Assembly: GCA_006384855.1 (NCBI GenBank) | Contig: VCJN01003156.1 | Span: 34,304-98,303 of the forward strand | Direction: 5' to 3' | DNA: 64,000 nt | Source: Tetraselmis striata | Taxonomy: Eukaryota > Chlorophyta > Chlorodendrophyceae > Chlorodendrales > Chlorodendraceae | Part shown: positions 29,221-41,500 of the stretch, piece after piece | How the letters are laid out: every line of letters starts with the position of its first letter | Position numbering within the stretch: position 1 is the first letter of the stretch | The notes under the pieces: model-generated | Databases searched by the model: none | What the model was told of the DNA's origin: nothing | What the model saw: the letters and a program-made list of their open reading frames with translations, nothing else | Program-made: the position numbers and the translations under genes

Positions 29221-30914
29221 TTCCCAGTAATTACGGTCAGTGTCAGACCCTCCCTCACATTGCCTTTTTTGTTGCACATGTAATCCTTATCGCACTCCCG
29301 AAATGCTTTGCTCAGCGGGATGGGGCTTTGCCCCAACTCGCATTACTCGAATGGGCCGACGCCCAAACGGGTCGGGCGGACCTGTCGTGGTCAGTGCCGG
29401 GTATTTTCATGGCAGTTTTTTAGCCGGTGATTTAACAGTGAGCGTCCCTACTGCGTGGAGCGGCGGCTGGCGGCTGGCGATGCCTGGTCGGTGGTTGCTA
29501 TTGCGGTTCCCGCCTCTGGTGGCCTGTAGCTGGATTTTCTTCTGGATTTCCGTATGGATTTCTGGAATTTTGCATCTAGCACATGTAATCATTTAACAGT
29601 GTTGGAAATTATATCACCGGCCTCTAATTAATTACAGGGTAGTCATGCAGAATGCCTCGGCAATTTGCTTCACTACAACGGAGCGTCGCCTACCCAGCGC
29701 GGGGCTTTCCGTAACTGGATCGCTACCGAAACGGCCGCCGTCGTAGAGACGCTGCAAGGGTTTCACTGTTGCCAGTCCTGCCCCAGGGGCGGGAAAAATG
29801 ATTGGCGGGTACTGCGCAGTGGAGATGCTCCCGCCATTACGGTACCGGTACTACCATTCGACACAGTGGGTGAGGTGAGCAAGGGGGTGCGCCGCACAGT
29901 GCGTGGTATCGCATGCTTGGCTGCTGATCGGGGTGCCCTCTCATCGCGGGGCACTCGGTGCACCACCCGGGATCACCAGGAGGCCTTGCTCGCAAGAGAT
30001 TTCCTCGGGGTCGTGAGCTTGGTGGCCGCTCGAGAGCGCGCTCGCTGCCTCATCAGACGGCGCAGATTCGTCTGCCATCCCGTTCCTGAAGCTGCACAGC
30101 ACGTCCGAGGATCACCCACACACACACACGTGCACGCGTTGCCCGCTCTGAACCGTGTGCGCATCACTCATCCATCCCGCCTTATGCGGGATGCCGGCCG
30201 CTTTTAGGCGGCTTCTTGTTGATTTTCTAATTCTGCGGAACTGCCCTTTTTTGTAATTCACACCAACCGGTACTGCTAGTTTTCGAACTACTTTTTGTAG
30301 TAGGTGGATTTGTTACTGCCCGTTTTGTATAATTCACCGGTATAATGAATTCAGGTATAATTCACCGGTACTATAACTTTTTGGTTACAGGGAGAGCGTC
30401 CAGAGAATGCACGCAAAGTACTGGGGGAGGAAAAAGCCTACATTTAAGCAGAACCCTCTTAGCGCCGGGCCGCGGGGCCCGGCGATGCGGCAGGTAATTG
30501 ACGGCACCGGTACTCGCACAGGTACCTGTACCGACTACATACGACTACATACGGCGCCGTCATGTAGTATCGTCGTCGCGAGCTTTATTACTGGCATAGC
30601 GCCAGCAGCAGCGTGTGCGCGTGCTGGACGACAAGCCAGACGATGATCCCTGGTACTGGCAGGTTGCACTCTGCGACTTCTGCTGCTAGCTCATGTAAAT
30701 ATACTCTGCGACAATCAGGCGGCGAGTCTTCTGCTGGTTGAATACACCTCCGTCTCTCACAGTCACGCTAAGGTCCAGACTCACAGCTCGAGCCCGCGCG
30801 GTGTTGCCGGACCACATCCCAGCCGGTTGACCCCCTTCGCCCCCCTTTCCCGGTATATACTCGTACACACCACGCCAGCGCCTGATCCGCCGCTTCGTCG
30901 TCGGCAGCCTGCTG
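29221..30914. other. Intergenic region with repeat B
   Basis: Holds a repeat B copy at 29735-29805 inside an otherwise unrecognised open stretch (29665-30207), an imperfect CACCGGTA-TATAA cluster at 30260-30380, and the TMEM43 5' region. No gene supported. Confidence 0.5.
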
Positions 30915-33900
30915 ATGTCGGACGACGGTGTGACCTACGGGTACTCCTGCGCGGAGGAGGAGGATGGGGGCGCCGCCGCGCCGCTGCTGCCCTCCGCCGG
31001 CTACGTTCCCGCCGCGGATGAGGAGGACGCGCCGTCCTGGTGCCAGCGCCTGGGCGGTTCCTGCGTGTACCTGCTGGTGCCCCCCCCCCCCCCCCCCGCC
31101 TTCATGTTTTACCAACAGTCGTTATATGGTCGCGGACGTGGTCTGAAACCGACCTACCCCGGTGCCTCCGCTTCGCACAGATTGGCGTCGCCGTGGTGGC
31201 GCTGTCTTTTCCGCTGCTGTGGGGCAACGAAGAGAGGTACGCGCCTGAGCGCCGCTGTTCGGCTCATTACTCTACTGGGAGAAGGCCGTGCTGCCTCAGC
31301 GACTGATATTCTTGCCTCTACATCGCCACCCATGCGGGTGTTCCGGGTCGCAGGTACATCCGCACCTTGCGCGTGCTGGACGAGGCGTCGCGGCTGGTGG
31401 AGGAGGCACCGTGCCGCGGGGTGTCGGAGGCGCGCTTCGGGGCGCTGGTGCACGTGTCCTGCCCGCTGGAGGTGTCGGGCGAGCCAGCGATCGACTCGCT
31501 GGGGGTGGTCGCGGCGGGCGCGGCGCTGCTGTCCCGCCGCGGCGAGATGCTGCAGTGGGAGGAGGATGTCCGCGAGCACGAGCGCGAGGGGAGCGACGGC
31601 CACCGCAAGACCGTGCGCGAGTACTCCTACTCCAGGGTACGGCTCGCCCCAATACAGGAATGTGTGCGAAGGGGGGGGGGGGGGCGCGCAGGGGAAAGGG
31701 GGCTGGCCATGGAGGCGCCTGCACCTGCGCCTATGCGGGGCGCTCTCGCCCTGAGGGATGGCAGGTGTGCAGGCTTGGAGCGACAGCCCGGTGGACAGCT
31801 CGCTGTTCCGCTACCCGGATCAGTGCATCACCCGCAGCGGGCGGCTGGCGCCCTGCCACAACCCGCCCTGGCCGGAGGATCTGAGGGGCCCCGACAAGGT
31901 GCCGCCACTGCTCACCCCGACCAGGTCCCACCATTTTAATTTATGTTGCTTTATTTCCCTCTTATTCCTGGAGCTGGACCCTCCTGACAGCCACAACAAA
32001 CCTGACATGCGCCTGCCCGCGCCTCCACTGCAGCATTGGGCCCGCATCGTGGATGCCGGGGACTTCAGGCCAGACCCCCCCCCCCCTCCCCGCCCTCCCC
32101 CCCCCCCCCCCCCTCTGGCCTGTCTCCCTACGCCCCACCGGTGGGCTTCCGGCTGTTGTGCTTCCCCCAGTGAATGGAGGGCGCCGCGCGGGTTGCAGTG
32201 CGGTTGCCGGGCGTAGCTCAGCTTGAGGGTGACAGGACCCTGTTGGACGCCTTCCCTGCCCCCTTCCGGCGCGCAGGCTGACGGCCGGCCTGCGCAACAG
32301 CATCCCCGCCGACCTGCCCTTCCACCCGCCGCTGGAGCTCTACTACGGCTCGGACGGCGTCACCGTCTACCGCAGGTGCGCGGCGCGCGGCGGCGACGCC
32401 CCGCCGCGCGGGCCGTCCTGCCCGCCACACCCCCCGGGGAACCCCCCCCAGGCTGAGCTGGGCTGGGCCGGGCTCACCCGCTTGCAGGCAGGGCGCCATG
32501 CTGACGACGGTGCGGGAGGGGCAGGACGCGGCGGTGGGCGACGTGCGCATCAGCTACGCGGTCAACAGCGCGGAGACTGTGAGCGTGCTGGGCATGCAGG
32601 CGTACGCGCCGCACGCCAACGCCACCTTTGCCGCGTACACTACGCCCAAGGTGCGCCATGCAACCCCCCCCCCCCCCCCCCCCACCCCACCCCCCTTTCC
32701 CCTGGAAGGCACTGGACCCATGAGGCCAGGCAAGAGCAGGGCGCCACCACAGCGGGCGGGCGGTGTCGGGCTGTGGCCATTGACTGGCCCCGGCGCGGTG
32801 AGGAGGACACCACGGATACGAACCTGCCCCGCCCTGCCTATCAGAGGCCGGACCTGGGCGAGGCTGAAGCGGATATAAAGCAAATGGTCCTGCAGGTTGC
32901 ATGCAAGCCCAATGTGAGGCTTATAGGAGAGGCTCCTGGTCAGGTTCTGACTCGCCTATGATCCCTTGTTATTATTAGCCTCAAATTGGGGGGGCAGGCA
33001 ACCCACGTGAATAACATTCGCTGTAGTTCCGTCTACATTTGACCCCTGGCAGGTAGGGGCAGGTTCGTAGTCGCAGCGTTTGAACTGCCGCGTCGGCACT
33101 CGTGCTCCTCCACACATTTCGCTAGATATCTGGGAAGGTGCCCCCCCCGGGGGAGGAGGGGGGGGGGGGGGGGGGGGCAGCTGTTTGGCTTTGAGGTTCA
33201 CATGTGTGCTGGGCTGCTTTGGGCCGCCATGGACCCCACATGCCGCCCAGCTCGACCCGCCCGCGCGGCGGCTGAGACCCGCCCCCCGCCCCCGCCCGGA
33301 CCCCGTTGCCGGCCGTGCCCCGCAGGGCCGCCTCTTCATGCCGCAGCTCTTCGTGGGCGAGGTCTCCGCGGCCGAGATGTTCCAGGCGCTCATCCGGCAG
33401 AACGAAACGGTGCGCTCCGCGCCCTGCCCTGCCCGCGCAGAGCATGCACGCATGGCCCTGCGCGGCAGCTCACCGGCGCACCTGAACGGGGAGTGGGATA
33501 GCTGGCTTTGGGGTGTGTGGGATGGCATGGTGGTGGGGGGGGGGAGGCGGGGGTTAGGGGGGGCGCTCTACTAATCCTGAGGCCCTCCGCGGGCTCTAAC
33601 GGCCGCTTCTGCCCTGCGCCTTCCGCCCTCCGCCGTCCGGGCGGCGCAGCTGACGTGGCTGGTGCGGCTGGGCGGCTGGGTGCTGTGCTGGCTGGGGCTG
33701 GGGCTGTGCAGCCAGCCGCTGGTGGCGCTGGCGTCCGGGCTGCCGCTGCTGGGCGGCTGCCTCGCCGACTGCCTCTTCTGCGGCATGTGCGCCGCCGCGG
33801 GCGCGCTGTCCCTCAGCCTCTCCGCCGCCGTCGTCGGCGCCGCCTGGCTGTTCTACCGCCCCCTCATCGCCGCGCCGCTGCTCGCCCTCGCCGCCGCCCT

Positions 33901-34755
33901 GCTGCTCTACCTCTGCTGCTGGCGAGCGCGCGCCGCCGCCGCCCCCTCCGACCAGCCCCCCGCCGCAGGGGGCAGCCCCTGGCCGCCGCCGCCCACCGCG
34001 TACCCCGCGCCGCAGCCCCCGCCGCCGCCCTACGGTCAGCCCTACCCACAACCGGGCGGGCCGTACGGGTACCCGCCGCCGGGGGAGCCGAGCTGGCTGC
34101 AGCCGCAGGTGAGCATCCGCACCAAGCTGGGCCGGCGGCTGAACGCCAAGCGCCGCTGACAATGGAGGGCCTTGGTATGGAGATCACGATCCGGGATCTG
34201 ATCCGCCTTGGGCACCGAGGAATCAAGAGCGAATAAATATATATTCTGGAGCGCGGATAACCAGGGAATAATCTACATAGTTATATATGGGTATTTATAA
34301 CCTTATACTTATGGGTATCCAATTTCATATAAATTCACATACATACACGCAACAGGACTTCGGGTTCGTGGGGTATTGTCGTTTTTGGACCCCCCCCCCC
34401 CCCCCCCCCCCGCCAACACACTCCTCCGCCATGTGGGAAAGGGTGTGTGTACCTTATGTGTGTATATGAGAATACGCCACGAATACCACTCGGATACACC
34501 AACTCACTGCGAGAAACAATTCATGTTTTCCAATTCGCGAACATGTTGGTATTAAGGGATCGACTGCCACTGCGCACGCCGCAGGCGCCGGGAACGTCCT
34601 ACGGCGGCTACGGCGACTACCGGCCGCCAGCCTACCAGCAGGAACAGCAGCAGCAGGCGCCGGCCGGCGGCGCGTTTGACTGGCAGCGCCCAGCGCAGCC
34701 GCAGCAGGAGCAGCAGCCGACGGCGTCCGCGCCGCCCTTCCCCCCAGCTGTGTGA
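30915..34755 (+). CDS. TMEM43: TMEM43 (LUMA) family membrane protein
   Basis: Endoplasmic reticulum/inner nuclear membrane protein family; molecular role in algae unknown. Nine exons: 30915-31076, 31181-31236, 31354-31636, 31773-31924, 32277-32375, 32488-32650, 33326-33409, 33650-34108 and 34585-34755, about 542 codons, with matching phases throughout. The first transmembrane helix CVYLLIGVAVVALSFPLLWG is created across the exon 1/2 junction. The lumenal domain includes EMLQWEEDV and LTAGLRNSIPADLPF. The C-terminal set begins LTWLVRLGGWVLCWLGLGL and includes the family block AAWLFYRPL; three to four helices follow one another. The tail is Pro/Gln/Tyr-rich and longer than in animals. If the last intron is retained, translation would instead stop at 34162 after a basic LGRRLNAKRR end. 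The start is the ATG before an acidic N-terminus. Confidence 0.88.
33005..33110 (+). repeat. Dispersed repeat A, copy 2 (TMEM43 intron)
   Basis: Contains CGCTGTAGTTCCGTCTACAT, TTGACCCCTGGCAGGTAGGG and the CGCGTCGGCACTCGTG end block. It lies in the intron between exons 6 and 7. Confidence 0.6.
34390..34411. repeat. 22-nt poly-C run in the last TMEM43 intron
   Basis: Uninterrupted C run in the intron 34109-34584. Confidence 0.95.
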
Positions 34756-35576
34756 CGCCGTGGCGGAGCCGGCAGCTCTGCGACTGGATGCTGAGCATGG
34801 TTCTTTCGCGCGCCTGCTGTGCGCCGCGGTGTAAGCACGTGCCCACTGCTCCAGCTTTAAAAAGAAGACTAAATTGTAATCAGTTGACCGAAGCGGTGTT
34901 TTTGGCAGTATCAGCATTTAGCGACTACCTAGTGGGGGGCAGTGGGTATGTATAGAAAGGCGCTTGTCTAGTTAACCACGATTCAAGCAGTGCCCATCAG
35001 GAAAGTTTTGCTGTGGGCAGGAATGGCATGGTTGCTTGTTTCATGTGATGGAGACTGGGCGGCATCCTGTGGTCGCAGGCAGGAGGACCTGGGGGGCGGA
35101 GAGGGGGGGACTAAACCCTAAAACCCTAAACCAGCCAGCCAGCCAGCCACCTCCCCATTTCAACAGTGATTCCGCTGCCGCTGCCACATTGTCGCTTTCT
35201 AAACCTTAAAATATGATGCGAATGCTGACCGTTATAATGCAAGGAGATACATCAAGCCCCTAGTTATACTACCTTGCTAAACATATACCCCGTAGTCTGT
35301 CTACCATATATGGTTTCGGAGCGCATAAATGGGCACTGTATTTATATGGTGTACCGCTGACTGGTTTCGGAGCGTCATAAGCATCATACGGTACGTACAG
35401 GGTACCGCCATCAGGTCTCGGATGCCCGACACGCTGAGCGCCTATCACGCGATCGCGTTGCGGGCAACCGCGCCGGCCGCTCTCCAACCGGTCGACCAGT
35501 TATCGCGCCACCTTCACCTGGGACAGGGATCTCATCTCATCTCGGCGGAGTGCGCGAGAACCGAAGCTACGGGCAA
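34756..35576. other. Intergenic region
   Basis: Between TMEM43 and the aminotransferase gene. Contains two ACCCTAAA units and a run of CCAG repeats at 35110-35145 (too few to be a telomere tract), and the promoter side of the aminotransferase gene. No gene supported. Confidence 0.55.
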
Positions 35577-38500
35577 ATGGCGGCGAGGCCTGGCGGCGAA
35601 GGCGACGGCGCTCCGCCGCGCCCGCTGCCGGCACCCGCCTCCGACTTCGTCCTGCAGCCCGCCGGCCTCGCCTACCTCAACGTCGCGACGCTGGGCCCCG
35701 TGCCGCGCCGCGTCCTGGAGGCGACGCACCGCGACGTGCTGGCGCTGCAGGCCAACCCGCACGTAAACTACTTCCTCGCCGCGCCCGGCTCGGTGTGCGA
35801 GCGGATGGACCAGGTGGGCGGCGGCCTGCGCGACGCGGTCTAGTCATCGTGGCTGGGTGCGAGTGTCGACGGCGCGCTGTTGTGCACCGGGGGCCGGTCC
35901 AGCCGATACCCAAACCCTGAAACGGCTCGATAGATACACAATAGCAGGTTCGGGAGTCGCCCACTCGCCCTTTGCCACAGAGCAGGGTAGCTGGCGCGCG
36001 ATCGCAAGCGGCCGCGCCGACGGTGTCGACGCACCGAGAAGAGCCTCTGTCATAAGCCTCACAGCAAAGTAACCTCACATGCAACCCATGAGAACAGTCG
36101 CTATAGTTCCGCTATGGTTTCGTCTGCTTTCGACCTATGACAGGCATGGCAGGTTCTTGTTCGCAGTGTTTTTGTTACCGCGCCAGCACACGTGATGAAG
36201 GGATGCCTGTAGGTACGGACAGGCGGTGTTGATTTGGGTTTGTCAATGGGCGTGATTGACGAGTCGGTGGGTTGGCCGCTAGCTGAGGCAGCTTGGCAGT
36301 GGCAGGTGCGCGCGCAGGTGGCGGGGCTGCTGGGCTGCACACAGCAGGAAGTGTTTCTCTTCAGCTGCACCACGCAGGCGCTCACCGCGGTGGCGGAGGG
36401 CCTCCTCGCCAGCGGCTTCCTGCGCGCAGGCAAGCCCCTCCCTCCCCTCTCCTGTCCGCATGGTGCGCTCCTGCTTGCTTGCCGCATCGGTGCTAACTTT
36501 CATCGGCGGGTCCTCACGAACTAAACACCGGTGGGATTGCGACTGTCGTCATCCAAGGCCAAGGACTTATGGGGGCCGGCCCTTGACAAACCCACTTCCG
36601 GGGGAGGCAGAGGTGAAATGATTCCTTACGACCCAAGCAGAGTCCGTTATCAAGCTTGTACTCAAGCCATGCCCTCTACCTGCCCCTTTGTACGTTCTTT
36701 AGTGGCATACCCCCAACGAATGTGATAGTAGACATTCAGTAGTATCTATTGGGGAAATGAACCTCACCAGGCTAGAGGTTTTCTCACTCCCCCGCAGCGG
36801 CTCCTTTCACCTCACCCCCCCACCCCCCCCTCCTCCCACAGTCGCAGCGCTGACGTCTAAGCCGGGCTGTCACCCCCCCCTCCCTGCGCCCTCCGCCCTT
36901 TGTGGGGTATCGGTCTTTGGCAGGGGACCGCGTGGTGACGACGGACCAGGAGCACGCGGGTGCGCTTGCGGGCTGGCGCCACCTGGAGGCCACCGCCGGG
37001 CTGCGCCTGTCTGCCGTGGCGCTGGGGGTGCCCGAGACACGAGGTGAGGCTGCGGTGGTGGAGGCCTTCCGGGCGGAGCTGGCGAGGGAGCCGAGGGCAA
37101 AGGTACGCGGGGCTGCAAGTGCGGGCAAAGCGGGGACCTGTCACACACCGGCAACACCCTTCCGCAGCAGCAACAAACGCTCCTGCGCGTCAGGGTGCCG
37201 CGATTTCTGATACATATGTATAATCGCGGGGTTTTAATCGTTTTATATATATTTCAGGCTGTGTATATGCTGTGTATATGCTATGTATATGCTATGAAAT
37301 TAAAATAAATATAAAAATTAAAAATTAAAACGATTTGAGTTTTGCACGATTCGTTGCATATCAGCTTGGGAACGATTATATCAGCTTGGGAACGATTATA
37401 TCAGCTTGGAAACGATTACATTTGGGTGCGATTACATTGGAGGCGGTTGCTATGTTTCGCTATTAACAGATTGCTGTTCCTCACGCATGCGCTTCGCGCC
37501 CACTTGATCTTCGTCTACATTCACCGTCAGAACGTTGATCGTCTTCTTCACCTTGTATTGATCGATGTCGACAATGAGCGACTGATCAAGCATCCAACGT
37601 GTTGGGTGCGCCATGGACAACCGCACGCCTTCGTCTTCGATGAAATCAATGTTGTTCCCGATCATGTACTCCTTCAACACCTTATCAAGACGATTCATCA
37701 CACTGCACATCTTCTTCCATTCGTTGAACCGCTCGACGTATTGTGCAAGCTCGCGCTGAATCTTCGGGGGGAGCTCATCGGCCTTCGCGCACGCCATGGC
37801 GATTGGTCAAAAGCGGCTGGGGTATTGTAGCGAGTACTTTGGTGAGGGCGTGGTGGAAATGATGCTGCACCTAGCTTCCCGCGCGGCTTTATGCAATTGC
37901 GCGCGTTCCACACGCCCCAAAAAGTGAGCCACGCGGGGGGGTTACACAGGAGGATGATAAGCAATCCCACGGGACCCCCCCGCGCGGCTCACTTTTTGCA
38001 CCGCCACATGCTCGCCCGTTCTCTCGCTCTCTCGCCCGCCTCTCGCCGCGCCGCCGGGCTCGCTCGGTCCTTGAGCCGAAGAGCGCGTGACTCGGTGCAG
38101 TACTTAGGCAGAACACACCGAGACTCTCAAACGCACCGAGACTCTCAAACGCACCGCGCGAGACTCTCAAACGCACCGCGCGAGGCACTAGGAACTCATC
38201 CTTTCGAATCCGCCCTCGAACGGCGAATAGCCCTCCTCATAGCGCTTGATCTCGACGAGTGCCGGCGCCGGCTTTGGGATGCGCCCCTTTTTCAGGAGCG
38301 CCTTGAATTCTTTGAATCGGATCCCGCGCTCGTAGAGGACAAGGATATCGATTACATCATCGCCGAAGCCCGGATACTTTGCGCGAAAGTACTCGCGATC
38401 AAATTTCGGCTGATACCTGTAGTCAAAGCTAGCGATATCTAGGAACGCTTGGCTGAGATAGCAGCGCTCCGCGGGAGTCATCGCCCGCCCGAGGGACGTT

Positions 38501-41500
38501 TCGCGAGTGCTACTCATGTTTTACGATAATGAAGGGAAAATCGTTTGCATCAGATGGGCGAACGTCGCTGCTGCTCGCGCGGTGCGTCTTTCGCTCCGTG
38601 TTGCACGAGAAACACTCGAAGTAGTCCGCGCGGATCTTCGCGCCACACTTGCACGACTTTGTCTTCTCGGCTTCGCGCTTACGATAACACGGGAAGCACA
38701 TCGCGTAGTCGCCTTTGACCTCGCGCTTGCGACAGACTTGGCACCTCGCGGGCATTTGATCTACCTCGCGAAGAATATCCTCGCGGCACCGACGACAGTA
38801 GCTGGATGAGTAGATAGTCACGCGAACGCAGCGCGGACACAACCGAGCGCGGCGCGACGACGCGGAGCCCGCGGAGCCCGCGGTGTCGTCGGCGCCGGAA
38901 TCGCTGAAGGAGACGGTGACTGAGACGGACGAAGGCATTCTGCAGGCTCTCGCCGCGCTCCGCGGTCGCTCCACTTAAGTGTGTCACGCAAGTGCAGATA
39001 AAAAACGGACGCTAGATAAAAGGAACACCGCGCGCAAGATGGGCCGGCGCCGCGTTTTCAGCGACGAGGAGCGCGTGGAGCGAATGAAGAGCGCGCAGAA
39101 GAAGTGGCGCGAGAAGAACAAGAAGCACATCGAGGAGTATAGAGCGCGATATGTTCTGCAACGTAGCGATCGCATTAACGCGTACATGCGCGAATACTAT
39201 GAATTGCATAGAGAGCGCATCCTCGCGCGCCAAAAGGCATACTACAAACGCCGCTGTGTGGATCGGCTTAAGGCGAGCGCCGCCGAGGCTCGTGTAAACT
39301 TATGAGTTGAAAGAATACACGAGTCGCAATGTCCGAGTACGGTTTCCTAACGCGGTACGGTGCAACATGGACGCACAACACGGGAGCGAAGCCGACTGGC
39401 GCACAAGCGTACGTTGCCGCGCTAAACAACGGTAGCGACGTCGTGGTGCAAGGCATCTTGAAGAACAAAATCCGCATCTACGCCAATATCCCGCCGAGCA
39501 ACCTCGCGGCGATGTTGACCAAGTACACCGGCGGACGATCTATCCATCTGCACGAGATAGTGTGCGGCGATCGCCCCGCAAAAGTGTACTTCGACTACGA
39601 CAAGGAGATTGACGAAAGCGCAGACGGTGCATGCCATGCCGATATACTCAACGAGCACCGGTTCGCTCTCGTCGAGAAGCTTCGCGCGACGCTTGGCGAG
39701 GGCATCGAAACGCGCGTATCGGGCTCTATCGGTAAGAGTCCGACGTCGGGTCAGCTTAAAGTGTCCATCCATCTCGTGCTGCACAACCGTTTCACCGCGT
39801 CTTTGCCCGACCGCAAAGCGCTTCGCGGAGTCGCGCGAGCACTTGGATGCGACGACAAGGTATATTGTGCTTCGCAGCAATTCAAGCTCCCGGGACAGCG
39901 AAAGTTCCAAGACCCCCGTACGCAGGACATTTTGGACGATAGCGACGGAATGGACCATGTGTTGTGCATCATCCCCGAGCACGCGGTGCCACTGGAAATC
40001 CCCGCGATGCCCGAGAACACGCCCTTCATCGTTGATGCAAGTGATTCGCCCGCCGCCTACGGCAATGACGGCTACGCGCGGTCGTGGACAACGTCGTCCG
40101 TGCAAGATCTGGGCACGATAACGCCTTGGCCGCACGATACGCCCATACCCGACACGTGGTCTGTCGCCGGATGTTACAAAAAGACTCTAGAGCTGCTCAA
40201 GCACTCCGATCAGCCCGGGCATCGCTTTCCAAGAAACGCCCGCTACTTCGTCATGCGATGGATTCGCGGCAAGGGCGGAAGCTTTTTCGACTTCGTCGAG
40301 TGGGTGACCCCGGGGCGAGCGATGACACCCGACCGGCTCAGGCGATATGAATCTGAGTGGAAGCGCTTGGATGCATGCAAGTGCACGAGCGATAAGAAGA
40401 TCGTGATGTTGTTGTCGCTACTATATCCGTCCGCCGAGATCGAAAACCAACAGCTTCGCCGGTTCAAGCACTTTTACGACGTCAAGCCGCACGAGATCGT
40501 CGCAAGCCTTAGCGACATTGGTATCGGCAACCCCGCCAAGCGGGCGGTATTCGAGCGGGATGCTAAGTGCATCTATCTCATCAATCCCATGGGCTGTGGA
40601 AAGTCCAAATTTGCCCTCGCCCACATCAAGTCGCAAACATGTGGCGAACGATCCATATTCTTCACGAGTCGTCAGGCGTTGGCGAAAGACGTTGCGGCCA
40701 AGGCGAAGGATGGCAATGTCAACCTCGTCAACTATTTGGACTACAACTTGAAGTGCGAGAAGAAGTTAGAAGCTTTCGTGAAGCGGCGCGGCATCATCAT
40801 GCAACAAGAGTCGCTGCACCATTTGTTCGGGCAGCAAACGTACGACTACGTGTTCATCGACGAGTTCGAATCTTTCCTCAACCAGTGGGCATCGGACACG
40901 CACAAGCATCTCCATCGCGGGTGGACAACCTTCATGCAGATTTTGCAGGACGCACGCAACGTCTACGCTTTGGACGCGTTGCCGTCAAAGAAGTCGCTGC
41001 GATCCTAAAATCGCTGGGCATCGACTACAAGATTATTTCAAGCCCGCACACTGCCGCCACGAGGGCGATAAGGTACCACGATACCCAACACCGCGCCGTG
41101 GATGCTCAAGTGACAAAGTACATCGCCGACAATCTCGAAAAGCATGAAAAACTATTCGGGTACTATCCCTACATCAACCCAAGTGGCCGGCACAAGAGCA
41201 TCATCGAGATCGCCGAAACCGCTTGTAAGCTCGTCGGCAAGAATCACAAAGCCGACGCGGTGCTCCACCACGGCAAGATGGACTCGAAGGTGAAGACCAT
41301 CATCATGGCGGACGTCAACCGGACGTGGCGTGTGCCGCTTGTCATGTGCAACTCCGCCGTCACGTGTGGCGTGTCGTTCACCGAGAAGTGGTTCACGAAG
41401 AGCTTCATCGCAAAGGCGAGTTGGAACAACCCGCGCGATCTCGTCCAATTCAGCTTTCGCGTGAGGAATCTCGGCGGCGACAACACCATCGACATTTTCC

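Larger units (their letters stand above)
37245..38184 (+). repeat. Left terminal inverted repeat of the PLV
   Basis: Matches the reverse complement of 56815-57745 over its length. Seen differences: one extra 11-bp TATGCTATGTA unit and one extra 7-bp ATTAAAA unit here, absence of an 8-bp AAATCGCG segment present on the right, and a C7 versus G8 run in the 80-bp palindrome. It contains, from outside in, an AT-rich tip, three iterons, a 115-codon gene, the palindrome and a 22-bp tandem array. The outer limit is uncertain by about 10 bp because of AT repeats. Confidence 0.92.

Noticed and set aside
35110-35145. CCCTAAA units as an interstitial telomere
   Set aside because: Only two units, followed by CCAG repeats; too short to mean anything.
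40567-40990. Separate start of a second helicase gene upstream of the frame break
   Set aside because: The 5' part of that frame is antisense-like shadow sequence; conserved helicase motifs pass from one frame to the next at about 40980, so this is one gene with a frame break.
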